Positions 32,762-41,941 of a DNA stretch of 64,000 nucleotides are shown in pieces. A model generated the notes under the pieces. The model did not search any database. It saw only the letters and a list, made by a program, of their open reading frames with translations, and was not told where the DNA came from. The stretch is taken from assembly GCF_900104705.1 (NCBI RefSeq), contig NZ_LT629734.1, positions 434,001 through 498,000 of the forward strand, written 5' to 3'. Made by a program: the position numbers and the translations under genes. The DNA is from Agrococcus carbonis. Its GTDB lineage: Bacteria; Actinomycetota; Actinomycetes; Actinomycetales; Microbacteriaceae. The first letter of the stretch is position 1, and each line of letters starts with the position of its first letter.

Positions 32762-33310
32762 TCAGCGGACCGCCAGCATCAGGCTCACGACGGTGTCGAG
32801 CAGGGCGTCGACCTCGTCCTCGTCGTAGCCGCCGAACTGCGCGTCGAACTGCACGGTGCGCACCTCGCGCGCCGTCATGTCGGGGCCGTCCTCGAGGTAG
32901 GCGGCGACGCGCGCGGCGAAGCGGTCGACCTCGGGCACGCGATAGCCGCGCGAGATGCGGCTCACCCGGCGGAACCGCTCGCCGTCGGGCCTGCGCAGCT
33001 GCTCGAGGGTCGCCTGCGCGCGCTCGCGCACCTTGGCGTACCACTGCTGCTCGCCGTGCTCGAGGATGCCGCGCTCGTGCTCGCGGCGCGCGAAGGCCTC
33101 CTCGAGCCGCTCGAGCGCGGCGTCGACGTGGGCCGGCGAGTAGCCGCCCTTCTGCATGCCGAAGCTCGTGCGGCGGATGGCGGACGAGTCGATCGCCGTC
33201 GCCGCCCTGGCGTCGGTCGCGTACGCACGACGAGCGTCCTCGAGGAAGTCCTCGACCTGCTCGATGTCGTAGCCCAGCTGCGACCTGCGGGCTCTCGGGA
33301 ACGTGCTCAT
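32762..33310 (-). CDS. DivIVA-domain protein with four short repeats
   Basis: 182 residues. Four copies of a GY-x(3-5)-VD helix-turn unit can be lined up: SQLGYDIEQVEDFLEDA, MQKGGYSPAHVDAALERL, ISRGYRVPEVDRFAARV and QFGGYDEDEVDALLDTV. Charged helices lie between them. Each resembles the N-terminal membrane-curvature-sensing module of DivIVA/Wag31. It is probably a polar or septal factor, although no long coiled coil is present. The ATG at 33310 gives the usual STFPRARRSQLGY start; ATGs at 33322 and 33319 are alternatives. It lies 31 nt downstream of cdsA. Confidence 0.82.
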   Translation of the reverse strand: MSTFPRARRSQLGYDIEQVEDFLEDARRAYATDARAATAIDSSAIRRTSFGMQKGGYSPAHVDAALERLEEAFARREHERGILEHGEQQWYAKVRERAQATLEQLRRPDGERFRRVSRISRGYRVPEVDRFAARVAAYLEDGPDMTAREVRTVQFDAQFGGYDEDEVDALLDTVVSLMLAVR

Positions 33311-33341
33311 CGTCTCCATCATGCCAGCGGCGCCGTGCCGC

Positions 33342-34271
33342 TCACGAGTGCGTGACCTGGAAGAGCGCCATCATGACGACGGCGCTCGGCAGGATCGAGT
33401 CGAGCCGGTCGAGGAACCCGCCGTGCCCCGGGAGGAACGAGCCGATGTCCTTGATCCCGAGATCCCGCTTGATGATCGACTCCGCGAGGTCGCCGACGGT
33501 CGCGCTCGCGACGAGCAGCGCCGCCAGGATGAACCCGAACCACCACTCCTGCCCGAGCATCCACACCGAGAGGGCGATGCCGGCGCCGGTCGCGAGCACC
33601 GCGCCGCCGAGGAGGCCCTCCCACGTCTTGCCGGGGCTGATGCGCGGGGCGAGCTTGTGCTTGCCGAGCCAGACGCCCGCGGCGAGCGCGCCCGTGTCGA
33701 TCACCGTCGTCATGATGATCATCGCGAGCGTCCACCACTGCCCGCCGTCCTGCGACGTCAGCAGCACCGTGAAGGCGCCGAGCACCGCGACGTAGGCGAT
33801 GCAGAGCGCGCCCGCCGTCACGTCGGCGAAGACCGCGCCCGCGCCCGAGCGCGTCGACGGGTCGACCAGCTCGACGAGGCGCACGATCGCGACGATGCCG
33901 ATCGCGCCGAGCGTGGACCACCACATGCCCGCCGCGCCGAAGTACCACGTGATGGGCACGATCGCGCAGCCGAGCAGCACGAGCGGCACGCGCGGCACGT
34001 CGCGACCCGCGAAGCGCAGCGCGCTCGCGAGCTCGTAGAGCGCGAAGCCGATGAGCACGGTCGCGAACGCCATGAACAGCGTCTTGACCCACAGCAGGCT
34101 CGCGAGCAGCGCACCGCCGAGCACGAGCGCGATGCCGATCGCCGCGGCCAGGTCGCGGCCGGTGCGCTTGTTGACGCGCTCGCGGGTGGCTTCGATCTGG
34201 TCGCGGGCTGCGTGGATCTGCGCCTGGATCTGCGCCTCGATCTCGGCGGCGCTCCGATGCTCGCGTCGCAT
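33342..34271 (-). CDS. cdsA: Phosphatidate cytidylyltransferase
   Basis: 309 residues. It makes CDP-diacylglycerol from phosphatidate and CTP at the membrane. A basic N-terminal region is followed by eight or so membrane helices. The CDP-diglyceride signature near the C-terminus is GDLAESIIKRDLGIKDIGSFLPGHGG split by short gaps, with the conserved Asp and Lys/Arg. It is last in the pyrH-frr-cdsA order that is common in bacteria. GGGAGG lies 6 nt before the ATG. Confidence 0.95.
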   Translation of the reverse strand: MRREHRSAAEIEAQIQAQIHAARDQIEATRERVNKRTGRDLAAAIGIALVLGGALLASLLWVKTLFMAFATVLIGFALYELASALRFAGRDVPRVPLVLLGCAIVPITWYFGAAGMWWSTLGAIGIVAIVRLVELVDPSTRSGAGAVFADVTAGALCIAYVAVLGAFTVLLTSQDGGQWWTLAMIIMTTVIDTGALAAGVWLGKHKLAPRISPGKTWEGLLGGAVLATGAGIALSVWMLGQEWWFGFILAALLVASATVGDLAESIIKRDLGIKDIGSFLPGHGGFLDRLDSILPSAVVMMALFQVTHS

Positions 34272-34293
34272 GCGTCGCCTCCCGACCTCCTCG

Positions 34294-34848
34294 TCAGACC
34301 TCGAGGAGCTCGGACTCCTTCTTCTTGAGCGCCTCGTCGATGCCCTCGACGGCCTGCTTCGTCGCGGCCTCGAGCTCCTTCTCGGCGCGCGCGATCTCGT
34401 CGTCGCCCACCTCGCCCTTGAGCTTGTCGAGGTCGGTCATGGCCTGGCGGCGCACGTTGCGCACCGCGACGCGGGCCTGCTCGGCCTTGTCCTTGACGAT
34501 CTTGACGTAGTCGCGGCGGCGCTCCTCGGTGAGCTCCGGCATCACGATGCGCACGATCGAGCCGTCGTTCGAGGGGGTCACGCCCAGGTGCGGCGCGGCG
34601 ACGATCGCGCGCTCGATCTCCTTGAGCGCGCTCTTGTCGAAGGGGGTGATGACGAGCGTGCGCGCATCCGGCTGCTGGAAGGACGCGAGCTGCACGAGCG
34701 GCGTCGGCGAGCCGTAGTAGTCGACCTGCAGCCGCTGGAACAGGGCGGGGTTCGCCCGACCTGCGCTCACGGTCTGGAAGTCGTCCTTCGCGACCTCGAT
34801 CGACTGCGTCATCTTCTCCTTGGCCGAAGCCAGAACGTCGCTGATCAC
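34294..34848 (-). CDS. frr: Ribosome recycling factor
   Basis: 184 residues, the family length. It splits post-termination ribosomes together with EF-G. Seen: VLASAKEKMTQSIEVAKDDF at the N-terminus, GRANPALFQRLQVDYYG, and the long C-terminal helices with PELTEERRRDYVKIV and RNVRRQAMTDLDKL. The start is GTG, with GGAAGGA 4-5 nt upstream. It lies 45 nt behind pyrH. Confidence 0.97.
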   Translation of the reverse strand: MISDVLASAKEKMTQSIEVAKDDFQTVSAGRANPALFQRLQVDYYGSPTPLVQLASFQQPDARTLVITPFDKSALKEIERAIVAAPHLGVTPSNDGSIVRIVMPELTEERRRDYVKIVKDKAEQARVAVRNVRRQAMTDLDKLKGEVGDDEIARAEKELEAATKQAVEGIDEALKKKESELLEV

Positions 34849-34893
34849 GTGGTTCCTTCCCTCAGGGTCGAGTGTATCCGCGGGCGCCGTGGA

Positions 34894-35607
34894 TCAGGCG
34901 CGCACGAGCGTGCCGACGGGCTCGCCGAGGATGGCGCGGCGCAGCTGCCCGTCGCCCTCCATGCCGAACACGCGCATGGGCATGCGGTTGTCCATGCAGA
35001 GGCTGAACGCCGTGGAGTCGACCACCTTGAGGCCCTGCACGAGCGCATCCTGGTAGGTGATCTCGTCGTAGCGGGTCGCCGCGGGGTCGCGCTTCGGGTC
35101 GGCGGAGTAGACGCCGTCGACGCCGTTCTTCGCGACGAGCACCTGGTCGGCGCCGATCTCGAGCGCGCGCTGCGCCGACACGGTGTCGGTCGAGAAGTAC
35201 GGGAGCCCCGCGCCGGCGCCGAAGATGACGACGCGGCCCTTCTCGAGGTGCCGCTCGGCCTTGCGCGGGATGTACGGCTCGGCGACCTGCGTCATCTGGA
35301 TCGCGGACTGGACCCGCGTCTCGGCGCCCGCCTGCTCGAGGAAGTCCTGCAGCGCGAGCGCGTTCATCACGGTGCCGAGCATGCCCATGTAGTCGGCGCG
35401 CCCGCGCTCCATGCCGCGTTGGCTGAGCTCCGCGCCGCGGAAGAAGTTGCCGCCGCCGACGACGACCGCGATCTCGACGGTGGCCGCGGCCTCGGCGATC
35501 TGCTTCGCGATCGCCTGCACGACGTCGGGGTCGACCCCGAGGCTGCCGGCGCCGAACGCCTCGCCCGAGAGCTTCAGGAGGACTCGACGGCGCGGCTGTG
35601 CTGGCAT
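34894..35607 (-). CDS. pyrH: UMP kinase
   Basis: 237 residues. It phosphorylates UMP to UDP in pyrimidine synthesis. Seen: [44 protein letters not shown] and [18 protein letters not shown], all typical of the amino-acid-kinase-fold PyrH. AGGAGGAG precedes the ATG. TAGGCT on the minus strand (35649-35654) is a likely -10 with a leader of about 35 nt. Confidence 0.97.
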   Translation of the reverse strand: MPAQPRRRVLLKLSGEAFGAGSLGVDPDVVQAIAKQIAEAAATVEIAVVVGGGNFFRGAELSQRGMERGRADYMGMLGTVMNALALQDFLEQAGAETRVQSAIQMTQVAEPYIPRKAERHLEKGRVVIFGAGAGLPYFSTDTVSAQRALEIGADQVLVAKNGVDGVYSADPKRDPAATRYDEITYQDALVQGLKVVDSTAFSLCMDNRMPMRVFGMEGDGQLRRAILGEPVGTLVRA

Positions 35608-35677
35608 GGGCTCCTCCTGGGGTCGCGGCCCGGTCCGGACCGTGCACGAGCCTACCGCGTGCGCGTCCGGCGAGACG

Positions 35678-35707
35678 ACGGAGGCCGGGGTCTCCCCCGG
35701 CCTCCGT
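35678..35707 (-). terminator. Terminator of the rpsB-tsf operon
   Basis: A perfect 13-bp stem (35678-35690 with 35695-35707) and loop TCTC. It lies 17 nt beyond the tsf stop on the minus strand and upstream of the pyrH promoter. Confidence 0.88.
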
Positions 35708-35723
35708 GACGTGCTGCAGCTGG

Positions 35724-36551
35724 TTACGCGCCGACCTTGAAGCGGGCGAACGAGGTGACGGTGAGGCCCGCGGCCTCGAGCACCTTCGCGACCGACTGCT
35801 TGTTGTCGCGCGCGTAGTCCTGGTCGACCAGGACCATCTGCTTGAAGAAGCCGTTGAGGCGGCCCTCGATGATCTTCGGCAGGGCGGCCTCGGGCTTGCC
35901 CTCGCCGCGAGCGATCTCGGTGACGAGCTCGCGCTCCTTCTCGACCTGGTCGGCCGGCACCTCGTCGCGCGTGACGTACGCCGGGTCGAACATGGCGATG
36001 TGCTGCGCGACCGCGCGAGCGGTCTCGGAGTCGTCGCCCGTGTAGCCGACGACCACGCCGACCTGCGGGGGCAGGTCCTTCGACGTGCGGTGCAGGTAGA
36101 CGGCCTGGGCCGGCGCCTCGATGCGAGCGACCTTGGTCAGCTCGATCTTCTCGCCGATGGTCGCCGCCTGCTCCTCGATGATGGACTGCACGGTGCCCGA
36201 CTCGGCCGGAGCCGCGAGCGCGGCCTGCAGGTCGGCGGCACCCGCCGCGGCGACCGCCTCGACGACGCGGTCGGCGAGCGCGATGAACTTCTCGTTCTTC
36301 GCGACGAAGTCGGTCTCGCAGCCGAGCGCGATCATCGTCACGGCGCCATCGCCCTCGGCGACGGCGACGAGGCCCTCGCTCGTGGAGCGGTCGGCGCGCT
36401 TCGCGTTGCCCTTGGCGCCCTTGAGGCGGAGGATCTCGGTCGCCTTCTCGACGTCGCCGCCGGCCTCCTCGAGGGCTGCCTTCGTGTCGCTCATGCCGGT
36501 GCCGAGCTGCTCGCGCAGCATCTTGAGGTCGGCGATGCTGATGGTGGCCAT
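35724..36551 (-). CDS. tsf: Translation elongation factor Ts
   Basis: 275 residues. It is the nucleotide exchange factor for EF-Tu. The N-terminal UBA-like domain has [25 protein letters not shown]. The core has [12 protein letters not shown], the EF-Tu contact with the TDFV motif near residue 80, and [33 protein letters not shown] precedes the ATG. It is 8 nt behind rpsB, and the pair is a standard operon. Confidence 0.97.
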   Translation of the reverse strand: MATISIADLKMLREQLGTGMSDTKAALEEAGGDVEKATEILRLKGAKGNAKRADRSTSEGLVAVAEGDGAVTMIALGCETDFVAKNEKFIALADRVVEAVAAAGAADLQAALAAPAESGTVQSIIEEQAATIGEKIELTKVARIEAPAQAVYLHRTSKDLPPQVGVVVGYTGDDSETARAVAQHIAMFDPAYVTRDEVPADQVEKERELVTEIARGEGKPEAALPKIIEGRLNGFFKQMVLVDQDYARDNKQSVAKVLEAAGLTVTSFARFKVGA

Positions 36552-36559
36552 GCTGCTCC

Positions 36560-37474
36560 TCAGTTCTTCTCGGACGCGGTGGCGTCCTCGGTGGTCTCGG
36601 CCGGGGCCGCGGCGGGTTCCTCGGCGGCGGGCTCCTCGGCGGGCGCCTCAGTGGCGGGGGCCTCTGCGGCGGCCTCGGCAGCCGGCGCCTCAGCGGCAGC
36701 GGGCTCCTCGGCGGCGGGGGCGGCGGCCTGCTGCTCGAGCAGCTCGCGCTCCCACTCGGCCATCGGCTCGGCCTGGGCGTCGCCGCCGCCGTGGCGCTGC
36801 ATGAGGCCCTCGGCGGCCGCGTCGGCCACGATCTTCGTCAGCAGGGCGACGGAGCGGATCGCGTCGTCGTTGCCGGGGATCGGGTACTGCGCGTCGTCGG
36901 GGTCGCAGTTCGTGTCGAGGATGGCGATGACCGGGATGCCCAGCTTCTTCGCCTCGTCGACCGCGAGGTGCTCCTTGTTCATGTCGACGACCCAGAGCGC
37001 CGACGGGGTGCGCTGCAGGTTGCGGATGCCGCCGAGCGACTTCTGCAGCTTCTCGAGCTCGCGGCGCTTGAGCAGCAGCTCCTTCTTGGTGTAGACCGAG
37101 GTGTCCTCGAAGTCGAGCTCCTCGAGCTCCTTCATGCGGCTCAGGCGCTTCGAGATCGTGTTGAAGTTGGTGAGCAGGCCACCGAGCCAGCGCTGGTTGA
37201 CGTAGGGCTGGCCCACGCGCGTCGCCTGCTCGGCGATCGACTCCTGCGCCTGCTTCTTGGTGCCGACGAAGAGCACGCTGCCGCCGTGGGCGACGGTCTC
37301 CTTGACGAAGTCGTACGCCTTGTCGATGTAGGCGAGCGACTGCTGCAGGTCGATGATGTAGATGCCGGAGCGCTCGGTGAAGATGAAGCGCTTCATCTTG
37401 GGGTTCCAGCGACGGGTCTGGTGCCCGAAGTGCACGCCGCTGTCGAGCAGCTGGCGGGTGGTGACGACGGCCAT
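36560..37474 (-). CDS. rpsB: 30S ribosomal protein S2, with acidic tail
   Basis: 304 residues. The core of about 245 residues has [54 protein letters not shown] and [25 protein letters not shown] tail of about 60 residues is almost wholly Ala/Glu/Pro, as in many actinobacterial S2 proteins. GAAGGAGGCGGCC precedes the ATG. A -10-like TAGCAT (37641-37646, minus strand) gives a leader of about 160 nt. Confidence 0.97.
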   Translation of the reverse strand: MAVVTTRQLLDSGVHFGHQTRRWNPKMKRFIFTERSGIYIIDLQQSLAYIDKAYDFVKETVAHGGSVLFVGTKKQAQESIAEQATRVGQPYVNQRWLGGLLTNFNTISKRLSRMKELEELDFEDTSVYTKKELLLKRRELEKLQKSLGGIRNLQRTPSALWVVDMNKEHLAVDEAKKLGIPVIAILDTNCDPDDAQYPIPGNDDAIRSVALLTKIVADAAAEGLMQRHGGGDAQAEPMAEWERELLEQQAAAPAAEEPAAAEAPAAEAAAEAPATEAPAEEPAAEEPAAAPAETTEDATASEKN

Positions 37475-37729
37475 GGCCGCCTCCTTCTTCTGTTGCGGTT
37501 GCCGGCGCGGCCGGGTGGCCGAGCCCCTGGCGCCCTGACCCGGCCCCACCAGCTGCGCGGGCACGAGGGCTCGGCAGCTGGACCGTTGGGACTGGAGTCG
37601 CGATGGACGCGCGAAGTCATCGCACAAGCGATGCCCTCCTATGCTACATGCCCCGGGCGCTCGCAGCGCGGCACCGCTCTCCACCGACCGAGGCGGCCGC
37701 GGCACGCGCACGCACCGCATCCGTGCACC
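37475..37729. promoter_or_regulatory. Divergent region rpsB / M23-like gene
   Basis: 255 bp without a supported gene. It holds the rpsB -10-like TAGCAT (37641-37646, minus strand) and a GC-rich S2 leader. Several short self-complementary stretches occur, but I cannot assign a known leader element. Confidence 0.45.
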
Positions 37730-38297
37730 ATGGCCGGCATGCGCATCCTCGCCCTCCTCGCGGTGCTCGCGGCCGCGCCCTGGCTGTGGCCGGTCGAGCC
37801 GCACGACGTGGTGCGCGCGTTCGACGCGCCCGCTTCGCCGTACGGCCCGGGCCACCGCGGCGTCGACCTCGCGAGCCTCGAGGGCGCGACCGTCGTCGCA
37901 CCCGCCGATGGCGTCGTGCGCTTCGCCGGGCCGGTCGCCGGGCGCCCCGTGCTCTCGATCGAGCATGCAGACGGGCTCGTATCGAGCTTCGAGCCCGTCG
38001 AGCCGCTCGTCGCGGCGGGCGACGCGGTCTCGCGCGGCGATCCGATCGGCGTGCTCCAGGCCGGTCACGCCGCGGGTGGCGCGCGGCTCCACCTCGGGGC
38101 ACGGCTGCACGGCGCCTACGTCGACCCGCTGCCGCTGCTCGGGATCGAGCGCCCCGTGCTGCTGCCGGCCGACTCCGTCAAGCGCGGCGACCGAGGTCGT
38201 CGTGGCGGCGCTCGAGCACGCCGCCGAGCTGCGGGTGGCGGCTGCGGGCGGGGCGCAGGCGGCCGCGCGTCAGGCCCGCGGGTGCGCGGTGCGGTAG
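37730..38297 (+). CDS. M23/LytM-like peptidase domain protein with a disturbed 3' end
   Basis: An N-terminal hydrophobic signal ([16 protein letters not shown]) is followed by a LytM-type domain: [14 protein letters not shown] with the first zinc His/Asp, then [13 protein letters not shown] and [12 protein letters not shown]. The usual HxH has Arg in the first position, so activity is doubtful; homologues I recall often have CLHWG there. The domain ends near 38167 with PVLLP, where relatives stop, but here the frame stays open for another 1.1 kb opposite xerC. The frame one base away closes at 38297, so an indel near 38170-38200 is likely. The end given is that alternative stop. The start could also be the ATG at 37739. 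Confidence 0.6.
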
Positions 38298-39172
38298 GCC
38301 TCCGCGAGGCGCTCGAGCGAGACGTGCGTGTAGATCTGCGTCGTGCCGAGGCTCGCGTGCCCGAGCATCTCCTGCACCGCGCGCAGGTCGGCGCCGCCGT
38401 CGAGCAGGTGGGTCGCCGCCGTGTGCCGCAGCGTGTGGGGCCCGTGCGGTCCCGAGCCCGGCGTCGCCTCGAGCAGCCCGGTGACGAGCTCGTGCACGCG
38501 CCGCTGCCCGAGCCGGCCGCCGCGCGCGCCGAGGAAGAGCGCCGGATGCGGCTTCGACGCGTCCGCGAGGTGCGGGCGGCCGGTGCGCATCCAGTCGAGC
38601 ACCGCGTCGAGCGCGGGCCGCCCGAACGGGACGACGCGCTCCTTCGAGCCCTTGCCCGTGACGCGCACCGTGAGCCGCTCGAGGTCGACGTCGTCGACGT
38701 CGAGGCCCACGAGCTCGCTCACGCGGAGCGCGCTCGCGTAGAGCAGCTCGACGACCGCGACGTCGCGGAGGGCCACGGGGTCGCCGTCGGCGGCCGCTTC
38801 CACGAGGCCGGCGAGCACGGCATCCATCGCCTGCCGCGAGAGCACGCGGGGCAGGTGCCGATCGCGCTTGGGCGTGCGGAGCCTGCTCGCCGCGTCGGCG
38901 CCGCCCTGGGCGGCGATCCACCGACCGAGGCCCCGCGCTGCGGCGCTGCGGCGCGCGATCGTCGCCTTGCCGAGTCCGGCGTCGGCGCTGCGGTAGAGCC
39001 ACTCGCGCAGCGTGTCGGTGTCGAGCTCCGCGGCGTCGCGCACGCCCTGGAGCGCGCAGTGCTCGAGCAGGCTGCGCAGGTCCCCCCGGTAGCCGCGGAC
39101 GGTGTTGGCGGAGTAGCCGCGCTCGCGCTCCAGGTGGTCGAGGAACCCGTCCACCGCGGCGTCGAGCAGCAT
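38270..39172 (-). CDS. xerC: Tyrosine recombinase XerC
   Basis: 300 residues from the ATG at 39172. It resolves chromosome dimers at dif with a partner Xer protein. The N-terminal SAM-like domain has YSANTVRGYRGDLRSLLEHC. The catalytic domain has all residues: Arg in SALRVSELVG, Lys in GKGSKERVVPF, PHTLRHTAATHLL (His and Arg), GHASLGTTQIY and the nucleophile Tyr in QIYTHVS. A GTG at 39178 overlaps the stop of the upstream phosphoesterase (GTGA) and may be the true start. It lies between rpsB and dprA, as in other actinobacteria. Confidence 0.93.
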   Translation of the reverse strand: MLLDAAVDGFLDHLERERGYSANTVRGYRGDLRSLLEHCALQGVRDAAELDTDTLREWLYRSADAGLGKATIARRSAAARGLGRWIAAQGGADAASRLRTPKRDRHLPRVLSRQAMDAVLAGLVEAAADGDPVALRDVAVVELLYASALRVSELVGLDVDDVDLERLTVRVTGKGSKERVVPFGRPALDAVLDWMRTGRPHLADASKPHPALFLGARGGRLGQRRVHELVTGLLEATPGSGPHGPHTLRHTAATHLLDGGADLRAVQEMLGHASLGTTQIYTHVSLERLAEAYRTAHPRA

Positions 39173-39174
39173 GC

Positions 39175-40068
39175 TCACCCCTGCTTCCTGCTGAACCGCT
39201 CCATGCGATCCGCCGGGTCGAGCTGCAGCACCTGCTCGACCACGTGGGCCGGCAGCGTCTCGCGCGACTCGTGCACGAGCGCGGGGACGACGGAGTGGGC
39301 GATCGCGTCGGCGTAGACCTCGACAAGGTTGAAGGACTGCGTCGCGTCGATGCCGTGCATCGCGGGCGGCGGCCCGCCGAGGTCGTCGGCGTAGCTCGTC
39401 GCGCTCGCGAGGACGACGGGGATCTCGGCGAACGTGCCCGAACCGCCGACGTGGAGGTGGCCGGAGAGGATCGCACGCACGTCGCCCGCGCCGAGCACGT
39501 CGGCGAGGCGCGCCTCGTCCCGGAACTCGAGCAGGCGCATGAGCCGGCTGCGGTACGGCAGCGGCGGGTGGTGCATCACGAGCACCGAGCCGAGCCGAGG
39601 CGGGTCGACGAGGGCCGCGGCGAGCCACTCGGCCTGCCCCTCGTCGAAGCCGCCGTGGTGCCAGCCGGGCAGGCTCGTGTCGAGCGAGACGATCCGGAGG
39701 TCGCCCACCTCGAGCACCGAGTCGACGGGGTCGTCGGGCTCGCCCGGCAGGCCGAGCGCAGCGCGCATCGCCGCGCGCTCGTCGTGGTTGCCCGCCGCCC
39801 ACACGATCGGCGCGCCGATCCCGTCGGCGACGGGCTCGAGGATCTCGCGCGCGAGCGCGTACGCCTCCGGCTCGCCGAGATCGGCCACGTCGCCCGAGAC
39901 CACGATCGCGTCGGCGTCGGCAGCGGCGACCGCGAGCCGGGCGGCGGTCTCGCGGAGGTGCCCCTCGGTGTCGACGAGATCCGCGAGCGCGGCACCGCCC
40001 GCGAGCAGGTGCGTGTCGCTCAGGTGGGCGATCACGGCCGCCGGTTCCGGGTGCATGCCGAAGCTCAT
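39175..40068 (-). CDS. Metallophosphoesterase (CpdA-like)
   Basis: 297 residues. The metal-binding motifs of calcineurin-like phosphoesterases are complete: HLSDTHLL, VVSGDVADLGE, AAGNHDERA, VMHHPPLPY and LSGHLHVGG. The architecture is that of class III cyclic-nucleotide phosphodiesterases such as CpdA and Rv0805; the true substrate is open. The ATG has TAGCCT 6 nt upstream (40075-40080, minus strand), suggesting a leaderless mRNA. It overlaps the alternative xerC start by 4 nt, so the two genes are co-transcribed. Confidence 0.87.
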   Translation of the reverse strand: MSFGMHPEPAAVIAHLSDTHLLAGGAALADLVDTEGHLRETAARLAVAAADADAIVVSGDVADLGEPEAYALAREILEPVADGIGAPIVWAAGNHDERAAMRAALGLPGEPDDPVDSVLEVGDLRIVSLDTSLPGWHHGGFDEGQAEWLAAALVDPPRLGSVLVMHHPPLPYRSRLMRLLEFRDEARLADVLGAGDVRAILSGHLHVGGSGTFAEIPVVLASATSYADDLGGPPPAMHGIDATQSFNLVEVYADAIAHSVVPALVHESRETLPAHVVEQVLQLDPADRMERFSRKQG

Positions 40069-40103
40069 TCGCCCAGGCTAGTGCGCGGGTGTACCGTGCC
40101 GGG

Positions 40104-40718
40104 GTGCGTCTGTTCCCCTTCGCCAGCCCTCGTGAGATCCGCCGGATGCGGCAGCAGCAGGAGCAGCTGCTCGAGGAGCTCGAGCACCTGCAGCGCCGCG
40201 TGAAGGAGCTGAACAAGCGCGTGCTGCCCGGGCACGCGCGCGGCATCCACCACCACGTCGTGCAGGGCGAGAACAACCGCATCGACCCGAGCGTGAAGTT
40301 CATGAGCGAGCTCGGCGCCGAGCACGAGGTGCGGCTCGGGAACAACGTCACGCTCTACGGGCAGACCGAGATCATCGGGCCCGTCACGATCGGCGACGGC
40401 ACGTTCATGAACCGCTCGTGCTACATCCGGCAGCACACGACGATCGGCCGAAACGTGAACCTCGGGCCGTTCGTGAAGCTCGTCACCGACGGCCACGAGA
40501 TCGGCGGCGTGGAGCGCCGGGCGGGCAAGAACGTGTGGACGCCGATCGAGATCGGCGACGGCGCGTGGCTCGGCGCGGGTGTGCTCGTGCTCGGCGGCGT
40601 GACGATCGGCGCGGGCACGATCGTCGCGGCGGGCGCGGTCGTCACGAAGGACCTGCCGCCGAACGTCGTCGCGGCCGGCGTGCCGGCGAAGGTCATCCGC
40701 GAGCTGCCGACGGACTGA
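40104..40718 (+). CDS. Left-handed beta-helix acyltransferase
   Basis: 204 residues from the chosen GTG. An N-terminal coiled coil (MRQQQEQLLEELEHLQRRVKELN) is followed by hexapeptide repeats (VTLYGQTEIIGPVTIGDGTF, IEIGDGAWLGAGVLVLG and VTIGAGTIVAAGAVVTKDLP) and the usual C-terminal GVPAKVIRELP. The catalytic His is probably in TDGHEIGG. The family O- or N-acetylates sugars or antibiotics; the coiled coil probably drives trimerisation. TACCGT (40092-40097) lies 6 nt before the GTG at 40104; a GTG at 40089 is an alternative. It converges on dprA. Confidence 0.82.
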   Translation: MRLFPFASPREIRRMRQQQEQLLEELEHLQRRVKELNKRVLPGHARGIHHHVVQGENNRIDPSVKFMSELGAEHEVRLGNNVTLYGQTEIIGPVTIGDGTFMNRSCYIRQHTTIGRNVNLGPFVKLVTDGHEIGGVERRAGKNVWTPIEIGDGAWLGAGVLVLGGVTIGAGTIVAAGAVVTKDLPPNVVAAGVPAKVIRELPTD

Positions 40719-40732
40719 TCATCGGGCGCGGC

Positions 40733-41941
40733 TCACGACCGCACCCGCACCCACCCCGCGCCGCGCTCCCCGACCGCGCCGCCGAGCTCGAGCAGCGCGA
40801 GCGCCGCGCTCACGTCGCCGGGCGCCATGCCGGTGCGCATCGCGAGATCGTCGACCGCGCGGGGCGCGCGCGTCGAGAGCGCGTCGAGCACCCGCAGCTC
40901 GTCGCTCGTGGCGCCTGCGAGCGGCGCGTCCTCCTCCCCAGGGCCGTCGACGAGCTCGACGACGTCCTCCGCGCGTTCGACGACGGCCGCGCCGTACTCC
41001 CGCAGCAGGCGGTGGCAGCCGGTGCTCGCGCCCGAGGTCACGGGACCGGGTACCGCGCCGAGCGGTCGGCCGAGCGCCGCGGCGTGGCCCGCGGTGTTGA
41101 TGGAGCCCGAGCGGCGGCCCGCCTCGACCACGACGGTCGCGCTCGCGAGCGCCGCGATGAGCCGGTTGCGCGCGAGGAACCTCCAGCGGGTCGGCGGCAC
41201 GCCGCTCGGTGCCTCCGCGACGACGCAGCCGGCGGCGGCGACGCGCCGCAGCAGCTCGTCGTTGCCGGCGGGATAGAAGCGGTCGAGCCCGCCGGCGAGC
41301 ACGGCGACGGTCGTCCCGCCGCTCGCGAGCGCCGCGCGGTGCGCCGTGCCGTCGATCCCGTAGGCGCCGCCCGAGACGATCGCGAACCGGCGGGCGACGA
41401 GGCCGGCGGCGAGCTGGCCCGTGACGAGCTCGCCGTAGCCGGACGACGCGCGGGAGCCGACGAGCGCCGCCGAGCGGTCGCACGCCGCGAGGGCGTCCGG
41501 ATCGCCGCGCATCCAGAGCGCGGCAGGCGCGTGCGGGCCGAGGTCGTCGAGCGCTGCCGGCCAGCGCGGATCATCGCGCGTGAGGAGCACCTGGCTGTGC
41601 GCGGCGCCTTGCGCGAACGCGCCGAGGATGCGCTCGGCGCTCAGCCTCGGCTGCCAGCGCGCGAGCGCGTCGGGGATGCGGCGCGCCGACTCGGCGTCGC
41701 CGATCGCGCTCGCCCACGCGTCGGGGCCCGCGCCCTCGACGAGCAGCTGCAGCGCCTGCGCGGCGCCGACGCGCTCGCGCAGCATGCCCGCGACGCCGTC
41801 GCCCGGCTCGGGCAGCACCGTCCATGCGCCCGCGGCGAAGCGTGCGACGACCTCCTCGTCGTCCGGCGCGGCTGCGCCCGGTGGCAGCGTGCTCTCGACG
41901 GCCGTGCGCAGCAGCGCCGGCTCCAGTCGGAACGGCCTCAT
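40733..41941 (-). CDS. dprA: DNA-processing protein DprA
   Basis: 402 residues. It binds ssDNA and loads RecA during natural transformation. The Rossmann-like core has LVGSRASSGYGE, VSGGAYGIDGTAHRAAL, VAVLAGGLDRFYPAGN and FLARNRLIAALASATVVVEA. A C-terminal winged helix (RVLDALSTRAPRAVDDLAMRTG split over its two helices) is present. The ATG overlaps the comM stop (ATGA). The dprA-comM-yraN order is a classic competence-related cluster, although no uptake machinery is in this window. Confidence 0.94.
   Translation of the reverse strand: MRPFRLEPALLRTAVESTLPPGAAAPDDEEVVARFAAGAWTVLPEPGDGVAGMLRERVGAAQALQLLVEGAGPDAWASAIGDAESARRIPDALARWQPRLSAERILGAFAQGAAHSQVLLTRDDPRWPAALDDLGPHAPAALWMRGDPDALAACDRSAALVGSRASSGYGELVTGQLAAGLVARRFAIVSGGAYGIDGTAHRAALASGGTTVAVLAGGLDRFYPAGNDELLRRVAAAGCVVAEAPSGVPPTRWRFLARNRLIAALASATVVVEAGRRSGSINTAGHAAALGRPLGAVPGPVTSGASTGCHRLLREYGAAVVERAEDVVELVDGPGEEDAPLAGATSDELRVLDALSTRAPRAVDDLAMRTGMAPGDVSAALALLELGGAVGERGAGWVRVRS

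Noticed and set aside
37730..39316. The complete open frame of the M23-like gene as one protein
   Set aside because: After 38167 it only mirrors xerC on the other strand; no domain is seen. I kept the domain and reported the missing stop separately.
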